A stretch of DNA of 64,000 bases from Agromyces kandeliae (GTDB lineage Bacteria; Actinomycetota; Actinomycetes; Actinomycetales; Microbacteriaceae): positions 178,457-242,456 of the forward strand of contig NZ_WKJD01000018.1 in NCBI RefSeq assembly GCF_009674665.1, in the 5' to 3' direction. The translations under genes and the position numbers were made by a program. Positions within the stretch are counted from its first letter, which is position 1, and every line of letters starts with the position of its first letter. The notes beneath the pieces were generated by a model. The model had not been told where the DNA came from. It saw only the letters and a list, made by a program, of their open reading frames with translations, and made no database searches. Shown one piece after another: positions 15,081-24,092 of this stretch.

Positions 15081-16082
15081 ATGACCAGCACCGACACCCG
15101 CACCATGCGAGCCGCCGTCGTCGAGCGGTTCGGCGGCCCCGAGACCGTCGCCATCGCGGACCGGTCCCGGCCGGAGCCCGCCGACGACGAACTGCTCGTG
15201 CGCGTGCGCGCCTCGACCGTGAGCATCGCCGACCATCGCCTGCGCACGCGCGAGGTGCCGCGAGGGCTCGGGCTCCTCGTCGGACCGGCGATCGGATTCC
15301 GCCGCCCGAGGCACGCGGTGCTCGGCATGGAGGCCGCCGGCGTCGTCGAGGCCGTCGGGTCGCGGGTGACGCGCTTCGCGCCCGGCGACGAGGTGATCCT
15401 CATGCGCGGCGCGCGCTTCGGATGCCATGCCGAGTACGTCACCGTCGCCGAGGGCGGCGAAATCGCCCGGAAGCCCGCGAACCTGTCGTTCGAGGAGGCG
15501 GCCGCCGTGATCTTCGGCGGGCACACCGCGCTGCGGTACCTCGACCTCGTCGACCTCGGCCCCGGCAGCGAGGTCCTCGTCAACGGCGCATCCGGCGCCG
15601 TCGGCACGGCCGTCGTCCAGCTCGCCGCACGCCGCGGTGCGCGGGTCACCGCCGTGACGAGCGGGCGGAACGCCGAGTTCGTGCGCTCGCTCGGGGCCGA
15701 CGACGTCATCGACTACACGCGCGAGGACTTCGCCGCGGCCGGTCCCGGGCCCCGATACGACGTCATCGTCGAGTGCGTCGGCAACGCGCCGTTCGGCCGT
15801 GTCGGTCGTCTCATCCGCCCGGGCGGTGCGCTGCTCCTCGTGATCGCGGACCTGGCCGGCATGATCGGCGCCGCCGTCCGACCGCGGCGTCGCGGCATCC
15901 TCGTGAACCAGGCCGGCGGGTCGATGGGCGCGGGCGGGATGGCCCGGCTCTCCGAGCTCGCCGAGGCGGGCGACCTGCGCCCGGTCATCGATCGCACCTA
16001 CGACCTCCACGACATCGTCGAGGCGCACCGCTACGTCGACACGGGGCGCAAGCGGGGGAGCGTCGTGGTGCGGGTGGGGTGA
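15081..16082 (+). CDS. Zinc-independent MDR-family NAD(P)-dependent oxidoreductase
   Basis: A 333-residue medium-chain dehydrogenase/quinone-oxidoreductase-like protein. The GroES-like N-terminal domain contains GMEAAGVVEAVGSRVTRFAPGDEV. The nucleotide-binding motif NGASGAVGTAVVQLA lies near residue 175. The structural Cys residues of zinc alcohol dehydrogenases are absent. Control by the adjacent TetR regulator suggests detoxification of a reactive carbonyl or quinone; this is inferred. GGGAG lies upstream of the ATG. Confidence 0.87.
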   Translation: MTSTDTRTMRAAVVERFGGPETVAIADRSRPEPADDELLVRVRASTVSIADHRLRTREVPRGLGLLVGPAIGFRRPRHAVLGMEAAGVVEAVGSRVTRFAPGDEVILMRGARFGCHAEYVTVAEGGEIARKPANLSFEEAAAVIFGGHTALRYLDLVDLGPGSEVLVNGASGAVGTAVVQLAARRGARVTAVTSGRNAEFVRSLGADDVIDYTREDFAAAGPGPRYDVIVECVGNAPFGRVGRLIRPGGALLLVIADLAGMIGAAVRPRRRGILVNQAGGSMGAGGMARLSELAEAGDLRPVIDRTYDLHDIVEAHRYVDTGRKRGSVVVRVG

Positions 16083-16085
16083 GGT

Positions 16086-17678
16086 TCAGCGCGCCCGCAG
16101 CTGCAGCCAGGCGGCCAGTCGCTGGTCGGGCCGCTCGAGCCGGATCCCGTGCTCGTCGGCCGCGCGACGGAGTCGGTGGCGGACGGTGTTCTGGTGCACG
16201 CCGAGGCGCTCGGCGGTCTGGGCGATGTTGCCGAACGACTCGAGCCAGGTGAGCAGGGTCTCGGCGAGCGGACGGGTGGCCTCGAACTCGAACAGCGCGT
16301 CGATCGCGGGGTCGCGCATCTCCTCGCTTCCGGCGAGCAGCTCGGCGACGCGCGTGACGACGAGCCTCGGACGGACGGAGTCCACCGTCACGATGCGCAT
16401 CGCCGTCGTCGCGTCGCCCGGCGCGGCGACCTCGAGCAGGCGATCGGCGAGTTCACGGGCCCCGGCGACGTCGCCCGACCGATGCGCCGGACCGACGACC
16501 GCGATCCGCACGCCGTCGCCGACGAGGCGGTCGAGGAGCGGCAGCATCGGCTCGGCGATCGTCACGGCCTCGCCGACCGCCGCTGCGGCGAACAGCGCGT
16601 AGACGTGGCCGCGATGCGCGACCGCGACGGTGTCGGGCCGGTGCAGCACGAGGTGGCGGATCACGGTCGAGCGGAGCTGTGCGATGGCGGTCGGCCCGGC
16701 AGCGGGAACGTCGAACGCGAGCAGCGCGGCACCGCGCTCCTCGGGGATGCCGAGTTCGGCGAACTCGGTGCCCGTGAGGTCGATGCCGGTCAGCAGGGTC
16801 CGCAGGCGGTCCTCGCGAGGGCGCTGGTTCGTGGCGTGCGTGCGCAGGTCGTCGAGGAGGTGGGCGCCCGCGAGGGCGCTCGCGCGTCGGATCCGCTCGT
16901 CCTGCTCGTCGGTGATCGGCCCGTCGCCCGAGGCGTCGATCGCCCAGATCGTGCCGAGCGGGAGCGCTCCGGCTCGGATGGCGAACGCCACCCGCGGCTG
17001 CTCGTCGCCGAGCCGCGGGTACTTGATCGGCCCGTCGGCGCGGAGGACGGTGCGGTACTGGTCGTCGTTGTAGGGCGAGGCCGGAACCTGGCGCGCGAGG
17101 ATGCCGTGCGTGCGGAGCTCGTCGATGAGCTGCCCCGGCACCGACGAGTAGGCGAGGATGTTGCGGCTCAGGTCCTCGATCGCGACGGAGCCGCCGAAGT
17201 GCTCGGCGAGCTCGTTGGCGATGGCGAAGAGCGGTTCGGCGCCGCGATCCTGCGGTCCGGTGAAGCCCGCGTCCGACTCGCCGATCAGGTGGGTGAGCTG
17301 CGCGTCGAGCAGGCGCCAGCTGATCCGGTCGGCGACCCGCAGGACCGCGAGACCGCTCGACTCGGCGATCGCCGCGAGCGCCGGCACGCGGTCGGCGCTG
17401 CACTTGACGACGAGCCCCACCGCGCCGCGATCGGCCGCGGATGACGCGAGCGCCGCCATGCGGGCCGTGCTGAGCGAGGCGGTCGAGGGGGCGAGCAGCA
17501 GGGTGCCCGCGGCATCCGTCACCTCGTCCGCGATGTCGAGGAACTCGGTGCCCGTGACCGCCTCGTGGCCGGGGATCGCCCCGAGCGACGTCAGCGTCGC
17601 GGGCCCCAGCTGGTCGACGAGTTCGCCGACCGTCACCCGCGGAATGATCGACGGGGATGGAGGAATCACTGCATCCAT
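16086..17678 (-). CDS. PucR-family transcriptional regulator
   Basis: A 530-residue regulator with the PucR layout. An N-terminal purine-catabolism-like domain opens with VTVGELVDQLGPATLTSL. A central GGDEF-like segment follows. The C-terminal HTH_30 domain reads LLTWLESFGNIAQTAERLGVHQNTVRHRLRRAADEHGI. Members control catabolism of purines, amino acids or related nitrogen compounds. It is divergent from the LysA-like gene and likely controls it and the ABC transporter that follows. A short TGGA-ATC-TCCA inverted repeat at 17693-17703 is a possible site. Confidence 0.9.
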   Translation of the reverse strand: MDAVIPPSPSIIPRVTVGELVDQLGPATLTSLGAIPGHEAVTGTEFLDIADEVTDAAGTLLLAPSTASLSTARMAALASSAADRGAVGLVVKCSADRVPALAAIAESSGLAVLRVADRISWRLLDAQLTHLIGESDAGFTGPQDRGAEPLFAIANELAEHFGGSVAIEDLSRNILAYSSVPGQLIDELRTHGILARQVPASPYNDDQYRTVLRADGPIKYPRLGDEQPRVAFAIRAGALPLGTIWAIDASGDGPITDEQDERIRRASALAGAHLLDDLRTHATNQRPREDRLRTLLTGIDLTGTEFAELGIPEERGAALLAFDVPAAGPTAIAQLRSTVIRHLVLHRPDTVAVAHRGHVYALFAAAAVGEAVTIAEPMLPLLDRLVGDGVRIAVVGPAHRSGDVAGARELADRLLEVAAPGDATTAMRIVTVDSVRPRLVVTRVAELLAGSEEMRDPAIDALFEFEATRPLAETLLTWLESFGNIAQTAERLGVHQNTVRHRLRRAADEHGIRLERPDQRLAAWLQLRAR

Positions 17679-17773
17679 GAGGCAAAGTTATCTGGAATCT
17701 CCAACCACGGACAGGATCGATCTTCCTAGGCTGGCCCCGCGACGGCGCATCGGTGCCTCGCGAAGGAGGAACG

Positions 17774-19084
17774 ATGACCGCGAACCGGCCGGCTCCCGCA
17801 GGCACCCGCCTCGGCGACCTGTGGCGCATCCTGCCCGAGGAGGCGACCGCGACCGACGACGGCGTGCTCGAGATCGGGGGCGTCGCGGTCACCGAGCTCG
17901 CGGAGCGCTTCGGCACCCCGCTGCACGTCTACGACGAAGCCGGCTTGCGCCGCCAGATCCGTCGATTCATCGACGGCCTGCACGCCCGCTGGGCCGATTC
18001 GGAGGTGCTCTTCGCCTCGAAGTCGCTGCCCGCCGTCGGCATGTACCGCATCGCGCAGGAGGAGGGGCTCTCGGTGGATGTCGCGGGCGGCGGCGAGCTG
18101 CGGCTCGCGCTCGCCGCGGGCGTCGACCCCGGCCGGATCCACATGCACGGCAACGCCAAGACCGACGCCGAACTGCGCATGGCGATCGAGGCCGGCGTCG
18201 ACACGATCATCGTCGACAACGAGGATGAGCTCGACCGGCTCGAACGACTCCTCGAGCGCCCGCAGAAGCTGCTGCTCCGCGTCATCCCCGGCGTCGAGGC
18301 CAAGACCCACGCGTCGCAGGCGACCGGCGGGGCGACCTCGAAGTTCGGGCTTCCCATGGACCAGGCGGAACGGGCCATCGGCCGCATGCAGGCGCATCGG
18401 CTCATGCGGTTCGAGGGCGTGCACCTGCACATCGGCTCGCAGATCCTCGACACGGCGCAGTTCGGCGAGGCCGTCGCCAAGATCTCGTCGGTCGGTTCGT
18501 TCGGCACGTACGACGTCGGTGGCGGCCTCGGCATCGCCTACACCTACGACGAGCAGGCCCCGACCGTCGAGGACTACCTCGACGCCGTGGTCGCGGCAGC
18601 GCGCGCGAACCTGCCCGCCGACGCGCGGCTGCTCATCGAGCCCGGGCGCTCGATCGTCGGCCGGTCGGGGGTGACGCTCTACCGCGCCACCACGGTGAAG
18701 CGCACGGGCCGCACGTTCGTCGCGGTCGACGGCGGCCTCGCCGACCAGATGGACATCGCCCTCACCCAGCAGCGCTACGAGGCGATCCTCGCCGATCGGC
18801 TGCTCGAGCCGTGGACCGAGACCGCGCAGGTCGTCGGCCGCCAGTGCGAGTCGGGCGACCTGCTCGTCGACGGCGCGGCCATGCCGCCTGCGAGGGTCGG
18901 CGACCTCGTCGTGATGCCCGCGACCGGCGCGTACGCCTACACGATGTCGAACAACTACAACGGCGCGCTGAAGCCCGCGATCGTCTTCGTGTCGGATGGC
19001 GCGACCCGCGTGGTCGCGCGTCGCGAGACCTACGACGACCTGCTCGCGACGCACGCGCCCGCGACGGCCCCGGCGTACGCCTGA
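17774..19084 (+). CDS. lysA: PLP-dependent decarboxylase, diaminopimelate decarboxylase (LysA)-like
   Basis: A 436-residue group IV decarboxylase of the alanine racemase fold. The PLP lysine is in FASKSLP, and other motifs are HIGSQI, the phosphate-binding GGGLG, EPGRS and CESGD, with the late Tyr in GAYAYTMSNNYN. This is the full LysA motif set, so meso-diaminopimelate to lysine is the simplest reading. Location beside a PucR regulator and an amino-acid importer suggests a catabolic or specialised paralogue rather than the housekeeping copy. GAAGGAGG precedes the ATG, and a TAGGCT -10 element lies at 17727-17732. Confidence 0.82.
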   Translation: MTANRPAPAGTRLGDLWRILPEEATATDDGVLEIGGVAVTELAERFGTPLHVYDEAGLRRQIRRFIDGLHARWADSEVLFASKSLPAVGMYRIAQEEGLSVDVAGGGELRLALAAGVDPGRIHMHGNAKTDAELRMAIEAGVDTIIVDNEDELDRLERLLERPQKLLLRVIPGVEAKTHASQATGGATSKFGLPMDQAERAIGRMQAHRLMRFEGVHLHIGSQILDTAQFGEAVAKISSVGSFGTYDVGGGLGIAYTYDEQAPTVEDYLDAVVAAARANLPADARLLIEPGRSIVGRSGVTLYRATTVKRTGRTFVAVDGGLADQMDIALTQQRYEAILADRLLEPWTETAQVVGRQCESGDLLVDGAAMPPARVGDLVVMPATGAYAYTMSNNYNGALKPAIVFVSDGATRVVARRETYDDLLATHAPATAPAYA

Positions 19085-19144
19085 GCACGGAGCCGTCGCC
19101 CCGTACCCCACCCCGAACGCCACACCTCCAACGAAGGAGCCACC

Positions 19145-20091
19145 ATGGCACTGCGCACCACCATCACCACCACCGCACTGCTCGGCGCGACTGCGGTCCT
19201 CGCCTCGCTCGCGCTCACCGGATGCTCGGGCTTCGGCACCGCTGCGGCCGGCGCCGCCGCGGGCGGCCCCGATGTCCCGATCGGCGACGAGGTCTCGACG
19301 ACCGCCGACCCCGAGATCGCTGCGCTGCTGCCTGCGGCGATCGTGGAGAAGGGCCACCTCGACATCGCGGTCGACATCCCCTTCCCCCCGATGGCGATGT
19401 ACGACGACACGAACCGCGAGGTCGGATTCGACCCCGAGCTCGCACGCCTCATCGGACAGAAGCTCGACATCGACGTCTCGATCAACAAGCAGGCGTTCGA
19501 CTCGGTGATCCCGTCGCTGCAGGCGGGCAAGAACGACCTCATCATGAGCGGCATGAACGACACCGTCGAGCGGCAGGAGACGCTGAACTTCGTCGACTAC
19601 ACGCATGGCGGCTTCGCGATCGTCGTGAAGGCCGGCAACCCCGCCGGCATCGCCACCCAGACCGACCTGTGCGGTGCGACCGTGGCCGTGCAGAAGGCGA
19701 CCGTGCAGGGCGAACTGCTCCGGGCAATGGCGTGCGGCGGGTCGCCCGTCGTCGTGACCGAACTGCCGTCCGACCTCGACGCGCAGACCGCGCTTCGCGC
19801 GGGCAAGGCCGACGCCTACGTCTCCGACGCGGTCGTCGCCGAGTACGCCGCCGCGACCACGGACGACGGCGATGCCTTCGACGTCGTCCGCGACCCCGAG
19901 AACCCTGCCGGGTTCGCACCCGTCTACAGCGGCATCGGCATCCTGAATGACGAAGACGAGCTCACCGAGGCCATCCGGCAGGCGTTCCAGGCGCTCATCG
20001 ACGAGGGCGCGTACCAGCAGGTGCTCGACCGCAACAACATCGGCGCCTATGCGGTCGAGTCGGCGGAGCTGAACCGGGGGCGGGATCGTGA
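19145..20091 (+). CDS. Polar amino acid ABC transporter substrate-binding lipoprotein (apparent frameshift at 3' end)
   Basis: Extracytoplasmic family 3 binding protein. A lipoprotein signal peptide ends in LALTGC (Cys about 23). The body shows the usual features: KGHLDIAVDIPFPPM, VGFDPELARLIG, a GMNDTVERQETLNFVDYT hinge region and a C-terminal FQALIDEGAYQQVLDRNNIG. The protein should end near ...ESAELN, but its frame has no stop and runs on to 21862, through the permease. One extra base in the G5 run at 20076-20080 would bring TGA (20089-20091) into frame and restore the usual GTGA overlap with the permease, so the listed end assumes that correction. Confidence 0.82.
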
Positions 20092-21062
20092 CGGCCATCC
20101 ACCAGGTGTCGCCCGTCGACGCGTCGGGGACCGACGACGACGTCGTCGCCGTTCCGCTCCGCCGACCGTGGCGGTGGGTCGGGGCCGTCGCGGTGCTCGT
20201 GCTCGCGGGTGCGTTCGCGGCATCCGTCGCCACCAACCCGAACCTCGACTTCGACGCGATCGGCGCCTTCCTCGTCGACCCGCGGATCCTCGAGGGCGTC
20301 GGCCTGACGCTCCTCATCACGTTCATCTCGATGGTCGTCTCGACGTTCCTCGCGATCGTGATCGCGGCGATGCGACTCTCGTCGAACCCGGTGCTCTCGT
20401 CGGTCGCGTGGTTCTACGTCTGGGCGTTCCGCGGCACGCCGCTGCTCGTGCAGATCGTGCTCTGGGGCTACCTCGGACTGCTCTACGACCGAATCACGAT
20501 CGGCGTCCCGTTCACGGACATCGTGTTCTGGTCCGTCGACACCAACGTCCTGATCAGCGCCTTCACCGCCGGCCTCCTGGCACTGACGCTGAACCAGGCC
20601 GCGTACTCGTCCGAGATCGTCCGCGCCGGCATGATGTCGGTCGACGAGGGGCAGCGCGAAGCCGCCACCTCGCTCGGCATGTCGCCGCTGTACACCTTCC
20701 GTCGGGTGCTGCTCCCGCAGGCGATGCGCGTCATCATCCCGCCGATGGGCAACGAGACGATCTCGATGCTGAAGAACACGTCGCTGCTCTCGGTGATCGC
20801 CGTGCTCGAGCTCTACACGCAGGCGAGCGTGATCTCGTCGCAGAACCTGAAGCAGGTCGAGCTCCTCATCGTGGCGAGCCTCTGGTACCTGCTCATGACG
20901 AGCCTGCTCTCGATCCCGCAGTACTACCTCGAGCGCCGGTTCGGCCGCGGTGCGAGCCGCACGCTGCCGGCGACGCCGATGCAGCGACTCCGTCGAGCCA
21001 TCGCCTCGCGCAGGCCCGCGCCGGACCCGGCGCCCGTGACCAAGGAGGTCGGAGTCGTATGA
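20088..21062 (+). CDS. Polar amino acid ABC transporter permease (HisM/GlnP type)
   Basis: A 324-residue membrane subunit starting at GTG. A cytoplasmic N-terminal segment precedes the first helix (VGAVAVLVLAGAFAASV). The His/Glu/Gln/Arg permease core follows with FRGTPLLVQIVLWGYLG, and the EAA loop reads DEGQREAATSLGMSPLYTFRRVLLPQAM. It includes NMLKNTSL-type contacts (SMLKNTSLLSVIAV). Its stop overlaps the ATPase start (ATGA). Confidence 0.92.
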   Translation: MTAIHQVSPVDASGTDDDVVAVPLRRPWRWVGAVAVLVLAGAFAASVATNPNLDFDAIGAFLVDPRILEGVGLTLLITFISMVVSTFLAIVIAAMRLSSNPVLSSVAWFYVWAFRGTPLLVQIVLWGYLGLLYDRITIGVPFTDIVFWSVDTNVLISAFTAGLLALTLNQAAYSSEIVRAGMMSVDEGQREAATSLGMSPLYTFRRVLLPQAMRVIIPPMGNETISMLKNTSLLSVIAVLELYTQASVISSQNLKQVELLIVASLWYLLMTSLLSIPQYYLERRFGRGASRTLPATPMQRLRRAIASRRPAPDPAPVTKEVGVV

Positions 21063-21862
21063 CCATCACCGCTCCCGCAGACGCCGTGGAACGCGCCGTC
21101 GCGCGCCCGCTCGTCGAGATCCGCCGCGTTCGCAAGAGCTTCGGCGCCCACCAGGTGCTCCGCGACATCTCGCTCGATGCGCCGGAGGGCACGGTCACCG
21201 TGCTGCTCGGGCCGTCGGGCTCCGGCAAGTCCACGCTGCTGCGCTGCATCAACCACCTCGAGACCATCGACGGCGGACGCATCATGGTCGACGGCGAGCT
21301 CATCGGCTACCGCCAGACCGGGCACACGACGCACGAGATGACGCCGCGGCAGATCGCACGCCAGCGGCGCGGCATCGGCATGGTGTTCCAGCGCTTCAAC
21401 CTCTTCCCGCACATGACCGCGCTCGAGAACGTCACCGAGGCGCCGACCGGCGTCGCGGGCGTGCCGGCGGCCGCGGCGAAGGCGCGCGGGCTCGACCTGC
21501 TCGACCGCGTCGGCCTCGCCGACTTCGCCCGGCACTACCCGGCGCAGCTCTCCGGCGGCCAGCAGCAGCGGGTCGCCATCGCGCGGGCGCTCGCGATGAG
21601 CCCCAAGCTCATGCTCTTCGACGAGCCGACGTCGGCGCTCGACCCCGAGCTCGTCGGCGACGTGCTCGACGTCATGCGCGAGCTCGCGCGCGACGGCATG
21701 ACGATGATCGTCGTGACGCACGAGATCGGCTTCGCCCGCGGGGTGGCCGACCAGGTCGTGTTCATGGACGGCGGCGTCGTGGTCGAGTCCGGCGACGCCG
21801 CGGCGGTCATCGATGCGCCGCGGCGGCAGCGGACGCGGAACTTCCTCGAGAGCGTGCGCTAG
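21059..21862 (+). CDS. Polar amino acid ABC transporter ATP-binding protein
   Basis: A 267-residue GlnQ/HisP-type ATPase. Walker A is GPSGSGKST, the Q-loop is MVFQRFNLFPHM, the signature is LSGGQQQR, Walker B is LMLFDEPTSALD and the H-loop is VTHEIGF. The ATG overlaps the permease stop. The 'GPSGSGKSTLLRCINHLE' context marks the polar amino acid subclass. With the binding protein and permease it forms a complete importer downstream of lysA. Confidence 0.95.
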   Translation: MTITAPADAVERAVARPLVEIRRVRKSFGAHQVLRDISLDAPEGTVTVLLGPSGSGKSTLLRCINHLETIDGGRIMVDGELIGYRQTGHTTHEMTPRQIARQRRGIGMVFQRFNLFPHMTALENVTEAPTGVAGVPAAAAKARGLDLLDRVGLADFARHYPAQLSGGQQQRVAIARALAMSPKLMLFDEPTSALDPELVGDVLDVMRELARDGMTMIVVTHEIGFARGVADQVVFMDGGVVVESGDAAAVIDAPRRQRTRNFLESVR

Positions 21863-21891
21863 GGGTCGCACGCCGAGATCGAGGGGGCGAG

Positions 21892-21925
21892 CGGATGCCG
21901 CGGGGAGGGGACCCCGCGGCATCCG
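21892..21925. terminator. Strong hairpin terminator between convergent genes
   Basis: A perfect 14-base-pair stem (CGGATGCCGCGGGG and its complement) with a six-base loop AGGGGA, followed by TGTTT. It begins 30 bases after the ATPase stop and ends five bases before the convergent Lrp gene. The stem is built from the GGATGCCGCGG element that recurs through the window. Confidence 0.85.
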
Positions 21926-21929
21926 TGTT

Positions 21930-22382
21930 TCAGACCGGCAGCGGCCGGTCGTCGACGATCGTCTTCATCACGAGCGTCGACTCGACGCGGCGCACGCCCG
22001 GCAGGGCCGACAATCGCTCGTCCCACAGCCGCTGGTAGGCGGGCAGGTCGGGCACGGCGACGCGCAGCAGGTAGTCGGGGTCGCCGAAGAGCCGCAGCGC
22101 CTGGATGACCTCGGGGATCTCGGCGACCGCCTCGTCGAACGCGGGCACGGTCGCCCGGTTCGCCTGGTCCATCGTGACGAACACGAGGGCGCCGAACCCC
22201 ATGCCGACCGCGTCCGGGTCGATGATCGCGCGGTACCCCGTGATGGCGCCGGACGCCTCGAGCGCGCGCAGCCGGCGGTGGGTCGGCGACATGCTGAGCT
22301 GCACGCGCTCGGCCAGTTCGGTGAGGCTCAGCCGGCCATCGTGCTGCAGCTCGGCAAGGATTCTCCGATCGATGGCGTCCAT
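21930..22382 (-). CDS. Lrp/AsnC-family transcriptional regulator
   Basis: A 150-residue regulator. The N-terminal HTH (DAIDRRILAELQHDGRLSLTELAERVQLSMSPTHRRLRALE) is followed by the RAM/AsnC effector domain (FGDPDYLLRVAVPDLPAYQRL). The start at 22382 fits the family N-terminus; the frame is open further upstream but encodes nothing family-like. Divergent from a LysE-type exporter, it is the expected amino-acid-responsive activator of export. Confidence 0.92.
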   Translation of the reverse strand: MDAIDRRILAELQHDGRLSLTELAERVQLSMSPTHRRLRALEASGAITGYRAIIDPDAVGMGFGALVFVTMDQANRATVPAFDEAVAEIPEVIQALRLFGDPDYLLRVAVPDLPAYQRLWDERLSALPGVRRVESTLVMKTIVDDRPLPV

Positions 22383-22464
22383 GAGGAGGATTCTTCCACG
22401 GGTGCGGCGCGGCGGGGTGGAACTGGGCAGCGGCTTCCACGCGATCCTCCCTAGGTTCGTTCCC

Positions 22465-23106
22465 ATGGACGTGCAACTGCTCATCGCGTGCTCGGTGATG
22501 ATGACCCTGATGGTGATCCTGCCGGGGCCCGACTGGGCGTACCTCATCGCGGCGGGCACTCGGGAGCGCACCATACTGCCGTCGCTCGCGGGCATCCTCC
22601 TCGGCTACCTCGCGACCGTGGCGGCGGTGGCGATCGGCGTCGGCGCCGCGGTGGCGGCCGTGCCGTGGATCATCGTCGGGCTGACGTTCGCGGCGGCGGT
22701 CTACCTCACCTACCTGGGCGTGCGCGTGCTGCGCGAGCCGCCCGTCCTGGTCGCCGTGGCGGGCGGTGCTCCCGCCGAGGCATCCGCTCGCCCCTGGCTT
22801 CGCCTGCTGCAGGGCGCCGGCGTCTCGGGGCTCAACCCCAAGGGCCTGCTGGTGCTCGTCGTGCTGCTGCCCCAGTTCACGGATGCCGCGGGCAGCTGGC
22901 CGATCCCGGTGCAGCTCGCGGTGCTCGGCCTCATCTTCGTCGCGGCGTGCGCGGCCGTGTACACGGTCGTCGGGTACGGCTCGCGAACGGTGCTGCGGCT
23001 GCGCCCGTCGGCGATGCGGATCGTGTCGCGCGTGTCGGGGGCGGCGATGATCGTGCTCGCGGCGGTGCTCGTCGTGGAGCAGGTGGTGCACCTCACCCGA
23101 GGCTGA
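22465..23106 (+). CDS. LysE/RhtB-family amino acid exporter
   Basis: A 213-residue inner-membrane protein with about six hydrophobic helices. The N-terminal PGPDWAYLIAAG is the family PGP signature, and GVSGLNPKGLLVLVVLLPQF matches the LysE-family N-P-K segment. The start has no Shine-Dalgarno sequence; TAGGTT lies seven bases before the ATG, suggesting a leaderless transcript. It probably exports a cationic or neutral amino acid under the control of the divergent Lrp regulator. Its last 14 bases overlap the convergent SDR gene. Confidence 0.88.
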   Translation: MDVQLLIACSVMMTLMVILPGPDWAYLIAAGTRERTILPSLAGILLGYLATVAAVAIGVGAAVAAVPWIIVGLTFAAAVYLTYLGVRVLREPPVLVAVAGGAPAEASARPWLRLLQGAGVSGLNPKGLLVLVVLLPQFTDAAGSWPIPVQLAVLGLIFVAACAAVYTVVGYGSRTVLRLRPSAMRIVSRVSGAAMIVLAAVLVVEQVVHLTRG

Positions 23107-23965
23107 ACCCGCCGTCGCTCGTGATGACCTGCCCGGTGACCCACGCGCCGCTCGGCGTGGCGAGCCATCCGATCAGGTTCGCGACATCCTCGGGTCGGCC
23201 GACCCTGCCGAACGGGGTGGTCGCGAGGTGCGCCTCGAGCTCGTCGAGCGGCCGGTCGGACGTCTCCGGGTCGAGGTACCCCGTGTTCACCGGCCCGGGG
23301 TCGATCGTGGTGAGCAGCACCCCCAGCTCGAGCAGCTCGGCGGCGACGGTCGCGGTGACGCCGGCCAGTGCCGCCTTGCTCGTCGCGTACGCGACCTCCC
23401 CGCGCATCGGGCCGTGCACCTGGCCGGAGGTCATCCAGAACACGCGCCCCTGCGGTTCGGCGAAGGGCGCGTCGCGTCGGATGCGTTCGCCGGGGCGGAG
23501 CGGCGGCGCATCCGACCGAGGTCGCTTCGAGCGCGCGAACGCGGCGGTGAGGAGCAGCGTCGACCGCGTGTTGACGTCCCAGAACGCGTCGAGCGCCTCG
23601 GGCGTCATGTCGAGGATGCCGCCGTCGCCGCCGCTCTTCGCGTGGTTGCAGACGAGGAGGTCGAGCTCGCCGGTGAGCCCTCGTGCCGCCCCGATCACTC
23701 GCTCGACCTGCGAGGCGTCCGCGAGGTCCGCGGCGACGTCGTCCATCCGGGCGCCGGGGGCGAGCGACGAGCGGATGCCGGCGCGGACCGCGTCGAGGTC
23801 GTCGCCGCCCCACGGCTGGTCGAGGTCGTGCGGGCGGTGGTGGTGGATCACGACGTTCGCGCCGAGGGCGGCGAACCTGGTCGCGACCGCGTAGCCGATC
23901 CCGCGGCGCCGGGAGACGCCGGTCACGAGGGCCGTCCGGCCGGAAAGGGCGAGAGGTGCATGCAT
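23093..23965 (-). CDS. SDR-family oxidoreductase
   Basis: A classical short-chain dehydrogenase of 290 residues, slightly longer than usual because of an insert (PRSDAPPLRPGERIRRDAPFAEPQ) before the catalytic strand. The cofactor motif is VTGVSRRRGIGYAVA. The active-site Ser lies in MTSGQ, and YATSK supplies the catalytic Tyr and Lys. The C-terminal VTGQVITSDGGFSLG is standard. This resembles FabG-type reductases; the substrate is unknown. The intergenic stretch 23966-24092 shows no recognisable feature besides an AAAGG site before the start. Confidence 0.88.
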   Translation of the reverse strand: MHAPLALSGRTALVTGVSRRRGIGYAVATRFAALGANVVIHHHRPHDLDQPWGGDDLDAVRAGIRSSLAPGARMDDVAADLADASQVERVIGAARGLTGELDLLVCNHAKSGGDGGILDMTPEALDAFWDVNTRSTLLLTAAFARSKRPRSDAPPLRPGERIRRDAPFAEPQGRVFWMTSGQVHGPMRGEVAYATSKAALAGVTATVAAELLELGVLLTTIDPGPVNTGYLDPETSDRPLDELEAHLATTPFGRVGRPEDVANLIGWLATPSGAWVTGQVITSDGGFSLG

Positions 23966-24092
23966 GGGTGAGCCTTTCGCTGCGCGCGGAGCGCGCTGGG
24001 GAATCAGGGAACGAGCGGAGGCGGCTCACCGGCATTGCATGGCGTCACCGTAGCGCATGCGTGACGTCCCGAGGTGCCCCAAGGGTGACGGG

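Noticed and set aside
17726..20326. An 866-codon minus-strand frame opposite lysA and the binding protein
   Set aside because: It has an Arg/Asp-rich shadow composition and lies opposite genes with full motif sets.
19145..21862. A genuine 905-residue fusion of binding protein and ATPase
   Set aside because: The middle third is a shadow of the permease in another frame and is Arg-rich; the ATPase has its own ATGA-coupled start, so a one-base error or mutation is a better explanation.
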